From positions 1-16,027 of the forward strand of contig JADGJL010000660.1 of NCBI GenBank assembly GCA_027600665.1: DNA of 16,027 nucleotides, in the 5' to 3' direction. Position numbers and translations under genes: made by a program. Below are positions 1-8,449 of the stretch, piece after piece; position 1 is the first letter of the stretch, and every line of letters begins with the position of its first letter. The notes under the pieces were generated by a model. That model was not told where the DNA came from, ran no database searches, and saw nothing but the letters and a program-made list of their open reading frames with translations. Source of the stretch: Irineochytrium annulatum. Lineage: Eukaryota > Chytridiomycota > Chytridiomycetes > Chytridiales > Chytridiaceae.

Positions 1-230
1 GTTCATAAGTAAGTTACAAATCGGGCACGATTTAAAAGTGCAGGCCGAGACAAAATAGAAAACATAAAATGGGAAGGCATAGAGAGTACGTGTGGCTACA
101 TGCTGCTAACTAATAAGCGAGAGAAATAGACAAGTTACTTAAATAAATAGATACGAAGGACTGTTCCCTTACAGCGCCTTCTGAATCCGACTATCGACCA
201 TCAGTCAACTAGCAACACTACCCCAACCTT
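1..230. other. Downstream flank of membrane paralogue A, no gene seen
   Basis: AT-richer stretch beyond the stop codon of paralogue A (its stop is the complement of 231-233). It probably holds that gene's 3' untranslated region and polyadenylation site. No protein-like reading frame, tRNA or repeat was recognised. Confidence 0.4.
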
Positions 231-2709
231 CTAAACCGTCCCCCGCGCCGATCTCGCAAGCGACAGCGCCAGCGCCCCCTCGCTGTCATCCTTCCAATCC
301 AACTTCAAATTTCGCGCGTACGCAAGGACCTGGCGAAGGCCCAGCCCGTTAGCGTCCGCGGCGACCTCCACGTTTATCTTCCGGATCGTCCAGACGAATC
401 CGCAGACAGGCTCAAACGCATGTGATCTATGTCAAGCAGTCAGTCAAACATGCATACGCAACCACCCATAAAAAATGACCTCACCTGTACAGGAACTTGA
501 CAAACGCCATCAACAACTCCATCAATGGCAACACCAGCAGCGCCAGCAACCAAAACCTGACGGCGACGTACTGGTTCCTAATGAGGAGCGTTTCCGCATA
601 CGCCCCGGCAATGCTCGTCATACCCGGCGTCGCCGTAAGGTTCAACACTCCGACGGGCCCCCACACGTTCACCCAGGGATCCTTCCCATCCCCTTTAAAC
701 TGTATCCTCCCCGGCAACGGCTCCCTGTGATCAGGCCCTATCGCTCCTGCCGGTGGCGTGTACGGCGTCGTGTCGGTCTTGTCGTGGAGAAACCAGAAGA
801 CGTACCCGGCAAACGTGACGGCCAGGTTTGCCGCGACCTCTGCCTCGAACGACGGGCTGAGGCCGCGGCATCCAGTTCCTTGTGTGCCGAAGCAGACGTA
901 TGGGGGGTCTGAGCGATCGACGCGCATCGACACGGACGTGACGCCAAAGCCGGTCATCTCCTGTTGCATTTCTGCCATCGTGGACGCGTTCAATGGGGTC
1001 AACGACGCAATCTTCGGTCCGTCGGCGTCCTTCGGTGTGTCGGGCGCGTGCGCAATAATCCATGAGTTAAGATCCGGCGTCGCGACGACGTTGCGGAGGG
1101 ATAGGGCGGATGTGACGAGGCATGAGAGGCCCAGGGAGGTGTTGTAGAATGTGATTGACATGACGAGGACGTTCGAGACGGGCGGGCATACCGTCACGTT
1201 CCTAACCTCGGTCGTATCGTTATAGGTGAGGCCCTGGACGCCGCCAGCGCAGGATGTGATCCAAGGGGCGTCGAAGACGGTGCGGGAGCAGTCGACAGTG
1301 GAGTTAACGAAGACCTGTTTGAAGGCCATGCCTTTCACGTTGCGTTTAAACTCGTCGTCGATCTGTTTAAGGCGTTAGACTTCGTCAAAGCTCCGCACAA
1401 GGCGAGGAGAAATAATACCTGTGGTACGTCGCCCCCAATCAGCACATATCCAAGTCCGTTGTCCGTCTGCTTCCCGTAATCAATACCGGGCGCAAACGAG
1501 TAATCCGACAGTGACGGCTTCGTCGCCGAAAACGTGTAGTTAGGCTGAAAGATGTCCCACTTGCAGCTGTCGTACACGCCCTGACAGGACTCTGTCATCA
1601 CGGTCCTCGTGTCCATAAACTGAGTCAGGAACCCGGTCCGGATAAGCCCCGACCACGGTGACGCGTTGTCCTCGACTGTGATTCCGAACTTGTAAACGAC
1701 GTTGAACAACACCGCGAGGACGGGGAGCATCACGACAATCCCGATGTCGAAGAAGGAGACGCCGGCAGAATTGATGAGGAGGGCGGGGTTGCCGAACTGG
1801 ATGGCTTCGGCAACGGGGATAGAGGATTTGTGTGGCCGGAACACCCAGGTCGCTGCCAGGGCGCCCTGCGCCATAAACGTGAACTCGCGGATGAGGACGC
1901 CGAGGATCAACCCGACGGCGGCCGTCAGCAGCTGCTGCATGAACACGATGTCTGACGGCCGCCCCATCCACCACTGGGTGTTTGTCAGCACCACCAACAG
2001 GACCAGGACGATAACCAGCGGCATCCTCGTCATCAGCAGCCACTAAGCGACGAATCAGCTTTGCCGCAACCATGATCGATATCCACTGAGCGAGAAAACA
2101 ACTTACGAGCAGCGTCCGTCTTACACTCTGCCCGAATGGCTCTGCCTCAGGCTCCTCCTTCAGCGCCGCGGCCCGCGCGACCGTGACGCCCCTAAACGTC
2201 AGGCTCTTCTTCCCCGTCGTCTTCGACGGGCTCATCACGAGGGACTCCGCGTCCTCGTCGTCCTCGAACGGGATCATGTCCACCGACAATGGCTCCTTCT
2301 CGTCCCCTTCCTTCTCGTCGCCGGACGCGGCCCCCGCAACCGCGAGCCCCTTCTCCACGTCGAGACGGTGTCCCTCGGCCGACGGCGACCGCGAGACGAG
2401 GAAGTCAGAGGCGGCCGCTGACGTTGGCACCTTCGCCGTCGTCGCCGCGGAATTATCGCGCGGTCTTTCGACTGTCGGCAGGTCCTGGGTGGACAAGCGG
2501 GAGCTTAGAGACGTGGAGATCGGCGGGAGGGGACGGGAGAGGTGTGGAGAGCCCAAGGAAGCGCTGGACGTCCGCGGCGGTGCCTGTGCTCTAAAGGACG
2601 ACTCCGATCCGGACGCCGGCCGCAGGTTCGGGCTGCTCGGCTGGAGGTAGACCTGCCGGGCCGGCGGCGTCGGGGAGGATACCCGGCGGGGGAGGTCGTT
2701 GGCGTCCAT
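231..2709 (-). CDS. Four-exon membrane protein, paralogue A (unnamed family, 766 aa)
   Basis: Spliced model read on the - strand: exon 1 2709-2107, exon 2 2042-1419, exon 3 1362-485, exon 4 426-231, giving 766 aa. Introns are 64, 56 and 58 nt with GT..AG ends; phases are 0, 0 and 2, exactly as in paralogues B and C. Seen in the protein: a Ser/Pro/Asp/Glu-rich N-terminus of about 200 residues with no membrane segment; hydrophobic segments starting at WLLMTRMPL, DIVFMQQLL and FDIGIVVML; a large domain with many N-x-S/T sites; a fourth hydrophobic segment near FWLLALLVLPLMELLMAF; and a tail beginning with FEPVCGFVWTIRK. Eight ectodomain cysteines are shared with B and C, including a C-x6-C pair in exon 2. 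Inferred topology is N-in, ectodomain outside, C-in. The first 80 or so residues and the promoter are unlike those of B and C. I do not recognise the family, so the function is unknown; a receptor, sensor or surface role is only a guess from architecture. Confidence 0.85.
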
Positions 2710-3692
2710 GCTGGTGCTGCCGGGATGCGGAAGCAGATAGGGTGGTAAGGACCCCGAAGTGGCCGAATCGGAATGGAGGCGAGGCCCTAATTAGAACGTT
2801 TTTATATTTGGACTTGACAGAATCCCGCGGGTCTCCCACACAGCCTTCTTACCTTCTGTTTAGATTCTGCGCTTAAGAAACGTGCTTAAGATAACAACTG
2901 GAAACGCTGGTTGTTAGGAGTTGCCGAAGACATCTACGCTGCAGACTATGCTATTCCAACCGGTAGTCCAAACGGGTTCAGCGGTCGCAACTCCCGTGTG
3001 TGCAAGGTCGATACAGCCCCTACAGCAGGAACGGCATATCCCAGAGCGGCAACATGACGGTGAGCTGTGGACGCGACCTCTTGCATCCCAGGTTGGCGTA
3101 CTGCTCTATAACCGGCTACGCTCCTCCTTCTCGCATCCTTCGCCAATGCCGCAGCATTGATAAGAGTCCTATCAGCGCAGATGATTACCGTCTCATACCC
3201 TTTGCTCCAATCCTTAACTTGACCGTCAGCGAAACCATTCAACGCTTCCCAGGTCACAAACTGCGGCTTTGTCATGCAATGCTTCAAGTACCACTATAGC
3301 AGACGTGCGGCTGCAGCTGTAGTTCTTTTAAGGAAAAAGGATCATCAGGCATCACCAATAAATAACACCGGAAGAATGAACCGGCGACCCAAGCTTCACT
3401 CTTCCTTTTCAACAACAGTTGCCCGCGGTCTGGCATCCATATCACAGCTCTCGGGTCTACCCTTCGATTCGGAATCAGATCAACCGCGGTTCGAGATCGA
3501 AGAGGTCGTCGGTCTCCCAGATTGGGACGGCCAGCGGCGCCTTGAACAAGCGCCGATCATGCCGTAGCCCCGTCCGCGCTGCTCTGTGACCAGGTCCCGC
3601 AACCGCGACGGATGGATTGAACGGAAAATCGCGAACGACAAGTTAAAAGCAAGGACACCTCCACGCGCGACGACCTCCCCTCCCGATCCGCG
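2710..3692. other. Divergent intergenic region between paralogue A and the KHK-like gene
   Basis: About 980 bp separating the start codons of two divergent genes, so it should contain both promoters. It includes a pair of GCTTAAG words 13 nt apart (2871-2877, 2884-2890). There are two doubtful frames: a - strand frame at 2946-3287 (listed separately) and a + strand 63-codon frame from about 3375 to 3567 (acidic middle, starts MNRRPKLH). Neither has a recognisable domain. No TATA box or transposon end stood out. Confidence 0.4.
2946..3287 (-). CDS. Doubtful small ORF, possible gene remnant (113 codons)
   Basis: Open frame of 113 codons on the - strand with a plausible mixed composition, including WEALNGFADGQVKDW and GYETVIICADRTLINAAALA. 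It has no signal peptide, membrane segment or motif I recognise. Immediately upstream another frame is also protein-like for about 20 codons and then hits a stop, which could mean a decayed or multi-exon gene. It lies in the promoter region between two real genes, so chance is a fair explanation. No function is proposed. Confidence 0.15.
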   Translation of the reverse strand: MKHCMTKPQFVTWEALNGFADGQVKDWSKGYETVIICADRTLINAAALAKDARRRSVAGYRAVRQPGMQEVASTAHRHVAALGYAVPAVGAVSTLHTRELRPLNPFGLPVGIA

Positions 3693-5148
3693 ATGACTCC
3701 GCCGCCGTCGTGCCTGCGGGCCTACGTTGTCGGCGCTTGCTACACGGACGTCATCCTCCACGTCGATTCGTGAGTGGTCGCGGCTGGACTGCATGCAAAC
3801 TGGGAGTCTAATGCACCTTCTCGAACAGCTACCCGAAGGAGGATGCCAAGGTCCGAGCCCAGCGGGTCGAGCAGCGCCGTGGCGGCAACGGCGGCAACGT
3901 CCTCAGCGTCCTCTCCCAGTATCGCCCGACTTCAACCAGCAACGCCACCGCCGCCTCCATGCCTGCATCCTCATCAACATCCACCGTTACGCCAGTCGAC
4001 CACCTTTCCCCTGCAAATTCTGCACCGATACCGGGTCTCGTATGTGAGATGGTGTGCGTCCTCGCTGGCGACGCTGGCGCTGCATCCGTCCGCGATAGCC
4101 TGATCCTCCAGGACCTCACCTCCCGCCCCGGCCTGGGCCTCACGCACGCGCTCTTTCGCGGCGCCGGTTACTCCGAACCGACCGCGTGGATCATCGCGAC
4201 CCCCGTGTCTCGGACGGTTGTGAACCACACCACGCTGCCGGAGATGACGCACCAGGAGTTCGCGGACGGGTGTTTGAGGCCGCCGGGCGGGATGGAGGAT
4301 GTGCTGGCGAGGGGCACGGATGACGTGTGGTGTCATTTTGAGGGGAGGAATGTGGCCGAGGTTGGGAGGATGATCGCACTGTTAGTTGAGATGAAGGACC
4401 GACATGGGAGGGTCGCGTGTGACGGGAGAGGGGTTGGGGGTGGACGGAGGGGTTCGGTCGCGTCTGTTTCGTCGACACTTTCCACTCTGCCGCCTGGGAT
4501 TGAGAGCGTGCCTGGGTTGTTGCGAAAGGCGTCGGGATCGTCGGGGTCCTCGAATCTCGCGAATGGAGGAGCTGGGGCGCTGGGCGTGGCAACGGCCGGC
4601 GTTGAGGGGATGGGCTTGGAGGAGACGAGGCCGAGGCTCACGATTTCGGTCGAGTTTGAAAAGATGAACAGGCCGGGGTTGGAGGACCTCCTGCCGCTCG
4701 CGGACGTGTGCTTCTTCTCAAAGTACTTTGCGGAGGGAAAGGGTTTTCCTGGCGCGCCGACGGGCTTCCTCGACAACATTCGGAGAAAGTGCAAGTCGGG
4801 GTGTGTGTTATCATTTTGTTCAACACAATGATGCCTTGCTAATCTTTTTTTTAAAGGGCGATACTGTTCGTCACCTGGGGCGAGAACGGTGCCTTTGGGC
4901 TGATTAACGACCTGACCCGGCCGCCACGGACCTTCCACGCGCCAGCGCCACATATCTTCTCGGTTGACACCATTGGCGCCGGCGACACCTTCACCGCGGG
5001 ATGCATTTACGCAATGGGTGCCCGCGGGCTCGACGCCGAGGCCGCCGCAAACTTCGGCTGCAAGCTGGCAACGGCCAAGTGCGCACAAGTGGGGTTCGAA
5101 GGGCTGGCGGAAAGAGTGTCTCCGCCGTCGACGGGGCCGTCGATGTGA
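3693..5148 (+). CDS. KHK: Ketohexokinase-like pfkB-family sugar kinase
   Basis: Three exons: 3693-3769, 3829-4800 and 4857-5148, giving 446 aa; introns are 59 and 56 nt, with branch-like CTAAT in both. KHK-family enzymes phosphorylate ketoses such as fructose at C1 with ATP in the cytosol. Seen: N-terminal strand with CYTDVILHVD (residues 16-25); the sugar-binding signature RRGGNGGN (42-49); HFEGRN (195-200); VEFEK (300-304) and ADVCFFSK; FVTWGENGA near 354-362; the ATP/catalytic signature DTIGAGDTF (387-395) with catalytic Asp393; and a C-terminal FGCKLATAKCAQVGFEG helix closely like animal KHK. The order and spacing fit KHK better than ribokinase or adenosine kinase. Length is unusual: animal KHK is about 300 aa, and here a Ser/Thr-rich insert (about 58-90) and a Gly/Ser-rich insert (about 216-293) account for the excess. 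The start is the ATG just before the core; intron 1 is required to join the signature in frame. The actual substrate is inferred from family only. Confidence 0.88.
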
Positions 5149-5427
5149 CCGCGAGTCGGTTCATTTGGGCCTGGCAGCACCGTTATTTGACGGGCGATGG
5201 CGTTTTCGGTTGGGACATAAAGGTCTTCCGCATGTCAAGTGGTAGCTGCTCCGCCTCCAACCTTACATTGTCGAGCTCATTTGTAATCAATTTGAATAAT
5301 ACATACATGTATGTCGTCTTTAGTCCGTGATTGATTTCCGTCAATGCTTTCAATGCAAATTGACCCGTCAACCTCGCTACCCATCGTCCACAGGAAAAGG
5401 TCATGCATACATCACCTAACCCGCTCA
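5149..5427. other. Convergent intergenic region (KHK-like gene / formin-like gene)
   Basis: Only 279 bp lie between the stop codons of two genes transcribed toward each other, so both 3' ends must fall here or overlap. Composition becomes AT-richer after about 5265. There is no room here for a formin FH2 domain (about 1.2 kb), which matters for the neighbouring gene. Confidence 0.5.
5300..5314. terminator. Palindromic TAYRTA-type 3'-end element, possibly bidirectional
   Basis: ACATACATGTATGT (5301-5314) is a perfect 14-bp palindrome in the gap between convergent genes. Read on + it gives TACATA (5300-5305), and read on - the same bases give TATGTA. Both match the TAYRTA efficiency element known from yeast polyadenylation sites, so one element could serve both genes. 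The function is inferred; such short AT words also occur by chance. Confidence 0.3.
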
Positions 5428-7980
5428 TTACCGCCCGTCCACCTGCGCCCAAGCGGGATTAACGGCCTCATCCTCCGCACCATCCACACCATCCTCAACC
5501 GACCCACTCGGTGACGACGAGGAAGATCCCTCCGACTCGTTGAGCGGACAGCCCGTGAACCGAAGCTGTACTCGCTTCTTCCTCTTAATGTGCTTCGCCC
5601 CTTCACCATCACCGGACGCGCCGGACAGCCGCTCGCCGCCGTCCGGTCTCGTGTCACCGCGCAAGACCGCGCGCGACGCGTCATCCCGCGCCTCTTCGCG
5701 CGTCTCCTCCGCGGCCCGCGCCACCCTTCCCACAGCGGCCGTTGCATCCTCCGTCGCACTCGCTCCATCGACAGCAAGCGCAGTCGCCGCCCCACTCTGC
5801 CTAATACGACGTCCCACTGTCGCGCTTTCGCTAATGTCGCCCTCCGCAGCAGGCGCGATGACGACCTCGGAGCCCGCATGCGTGGTCGGGTCGAGGGTGT
5901 CGGTCAGGACCGTGTTCTGGTCGGCCTGGTTCTGATCGCGGATGGATTTAAGTAGACGCGTTAGGGGGATGTTGGGGCAGTGGCGGAGGCGCTATTCAAC
6001 GTTCCAGATGTTAGTTTGCGACCGCTTCATCTGCACTGAGAGGGTAGATACCTGATATATTTGCTCGAGCCGGTGACTGTTTAACTCGTCCCTGAGATCT
6101 GCCCTCGCCTGAGCGGTCCCACCGGGCACGTTCTCATACAAGGCGGATAACAATTTGAGAATCGACATCTGTTTCAGCAAATACAAGTCAGTTTTCGACA
6201 TAAAGAAAGGATCGCCCGGGAGACTACGAACAATATACTCCACCGCGGCTTTTTCCGTCGTTGCACAAACCGGCGCCTGCACGATCGGCTGCCACCGGTA
6301 AGTCCCATCCGCTAACGCATTGAACACATCCGCGGCCCTCCTCGCGGATCCGTTCCAGACCCTCACGCGCTCGACCACGACCGCCTCGAACTCTGCCATA
6401 AGTGCCGCGAACCGCCTCGACGACCTCACATGCAGCTCCTCCTCCGTCCCTCCCGCCGCGCCGACAGATGATGCAGGTTGTTCGGGCTGTGGACGCGCCC
6501 TTGCACTGCCGCCGGCGTGCGCGTCGTCGGCTTTTGTGGGCCCTTCGTTGTGGACGAGCGCGGTGCCAGCGGGGGGAGGGACGTCGTCGTCCAACGCGGC
6601 AACGACGGCGCGCCACCCGTCGTCCGGTTGCCGTGGCGTGATGTGCGCGAGCAGATCGACGAGGGCTTTGCGGTACTCGAGGGGCGGAATTGTGTTCGTG
6701 CCTGCGAAGGCTGATTGCGGGGTTTGGGAGGAGGGCCGGGCCGGACGCGGTGTTGGCGGCGATAGTTTGTGATGGAAAGCGAGCCGGGAGAGGTTAGAGA
6801 GGAGGAGACGGTTCTCGAGAAAGGAAGGCAGGACGTCCTGCCGGGCCACAAGTAAGCATAGAACACTCGTGCGTTGGGTGATTTACCGTGTCGCTTGCAA
6901 GCACCTTCAAAGTTTTCACGATTTCGTAGATAGTCTTCCAATCGCTGGTCTGCTTCGACACCTTTTTCATGACCTCATTCGCGTAATTGGCCAGATGATC
7001 GAGACCCCCACTCGCCATAAACTGTGTCGTCCACCTTTTCGGCTCCGTCGTGATGCAGACCCTTAAATCCGAGAAAAATCTTGCGGGGGCGCTGTGGGTC
7101 CTAGGGTTCATAAGCGTGACGATGAACGTCTGCGGCGAGCACTGCCACTGCTGCCAGTTGACGCCGTCCTGCTGATCATCTACCGCCGTGGTCGTCGCGG
7201 CTACGAGACCGCCGACGCCAACGGTCGCCTTCGTCTCCTTCGGCGGATAAGGCACCTTGGTTCGCCCCAGTGTCGCCACGGCCGGAGCCCTATGTGCGCC
7301 GGGAAGATGTTTGACCGAAATCTGCACGAGCTGCCATTTGCGCTCCTTCGAGAGCGACCTAACCTCCTGCCGTCTTTGCATAGGCACGCCCAACGAGTCC
7401 TTGATGAACGCATGTCGCGTCAAAAGCCGCCAATCAATTCGATATGGACAACATACCATGAGCTTATCTAGCATGATATCCAAAGTCTTCCCCTCCGGGA
7501 TTCCCTCGTCTTCCACGACACCCGCACCGGTCATTCCGCCGCTCACGGGTCCCGCCATCGAGGACCCCTCAACCCCCTCACGCCCTGCCGGAGCCGAGCT
7601 CACGATCTGATCCTGATCCTCCCCGCTCTTCGTTCCGGCAACTCCATCGCCGACGTCGCCGGCGATTCCCGACCCCGTCATGTACACTTGCTTCCCCACA
7701 CCGACGACGCCGACAATGCCCACCGGCTGTCCCGCGACGGCGGCGGAGCAGGAGGTCGAGGATGAGGAGGCTGACTGCATGCGGCTTTTGCGCGGCTGGG
7801 GTTCGTGTTCGATCGAGGGCCCCGCGTCGACAGGGGAGCGAACGCCGGCGGGGATCTGGTGTATTTTGATCCTGGATTGTCGCGTTGGCGGAGTTTGTAT
7901 TGTTAGTAGGGCAGGTCTTAGGGTACAGTTGTTGATAAAGTTAAAACCTTTTCCGGATGTCGCGAAAACAAAAAAAGCAT
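5428..7980 (-). CDS. Formin-like GBD/FH3 protein lacking FH1 and FH2
   Basis: Model on the - strand: tentative exon 1 7980-7948, then 7855-7457, 7399-6887, 6837-6052 and 5991-5428, totalling about 764 aa. The last three introns (57, 49, 60 nt, all phase 0) are well supported because they join formin homology. The first exon (starts MLFLFSRHPEK) and its 92-nt intron are a guess; the fallback start is the ATG at 7780. Seen: Ser/Gly-rich N-terminus; GBD start LDKLM|DSLGVPMQRRQE with ERKWQLVQ; then KRWTTQFMASGGLDHL and IYEIVKTLKVL; then armadillo-like FH3 helices ending LKLLSALYENVP..LRDELNSHRLEQIYQ|RLRHCP. This order is typical of Rho-GTPase-regulated formins, closest by eye to DAAM/diaphanous. 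The last exon is disordered and acidic with a KHIKRKKR basic patch, then stops. No proline-rich FH1 or actin-nucleating FH2 follows, so it may bind Rho GTPases or formins without nucleating actin (inference). Confidence 0.75.
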
Positions 7981-8449
7981 TTCCCAGGTAGATCAGCTGT
8001 ACGCTGTGAATACCACAGCGGAGTTCGTGCTTTTAGAAACGCCGGGTAAGGTTACAAAAACAATTCCTATCGTCCAGTGTTATACAACACTACCGTCCCT
8101 GATAATAGGGATGCTGGATTGTTTTACAATTTTTATTTTTGGTAGGCAGCTATTAAAAAATTCAATCCTTACCGAAGGCATATTCTCATCATCGACGACA
8201 TTTTAGAAGCCAACAATTACATTTTGGAGAGGAGGCCTCCCATAATCTTCGATGTACATTTCTTTCCATAGGCTACGTTACACGGCGAGCATAAACTCAA
8301 GAATGGGATAACGAGCGTGAGGCGGTCACTGAAATAAGAAGGAAAAATACATTTACTCGATATTGTAAACACAGGCGGAATAAAAGCACGCTAAAAAAAC
8401 CCGAAATTGCCGAAAGCAGAGGCAACACCTAGCCGACAAACAACCACGA
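7981..8449. other. Intergenic region upstream of the formin-like gene, downstream of paralogue B
   Basis: About 470 bp of AT-rich sequence. It should contain the formin-like gene's promoter and paralogue B's 3' untranslated region. Small hairpin words are visible (AGTGTT-atac-AACACT near 8075-8090, and CCCT..AGGG just after). A 66-codon + strand frame at 8006-8206 has no recognisable features and is treated as chance. Confidence 0.35.

Noticed and set aside
1540..2709. 389-codon continuous - strand frame over paralogue A exon 1
   Set aside because: Only the part down to 2107 is real coding sequence. The rest reads through intron 1 and then out of frame over exon 2, whose true frame is proven by paralogues B and C.
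4333..5088. 251-codon - strand frame opposite the KHK-like gene
   Set aside because: Antisense shadow of GC-rich coding sequence. The + strand has intact pfkB signatures and splice sites.
5540..5955. + strand frames opposite the last formin exon
   Set aside because: Low-complexity Ser/Arg/Pro composition typical of antisense GC-rich DNA, with no motif.
6426..6941. 171-codon - strand frame overlapping the formin-like gene
   Set aside because: It is a shadow frame rich in Arg/Pro/Ser, while the other frame carries clear GBD/FH3 helices.
8006..8206. 66-codon + strand frame with a hydrophobic middle
   Set aside because: Short and AT-rich, in an intergenic region, without homology to anything I recognise; probably chance.
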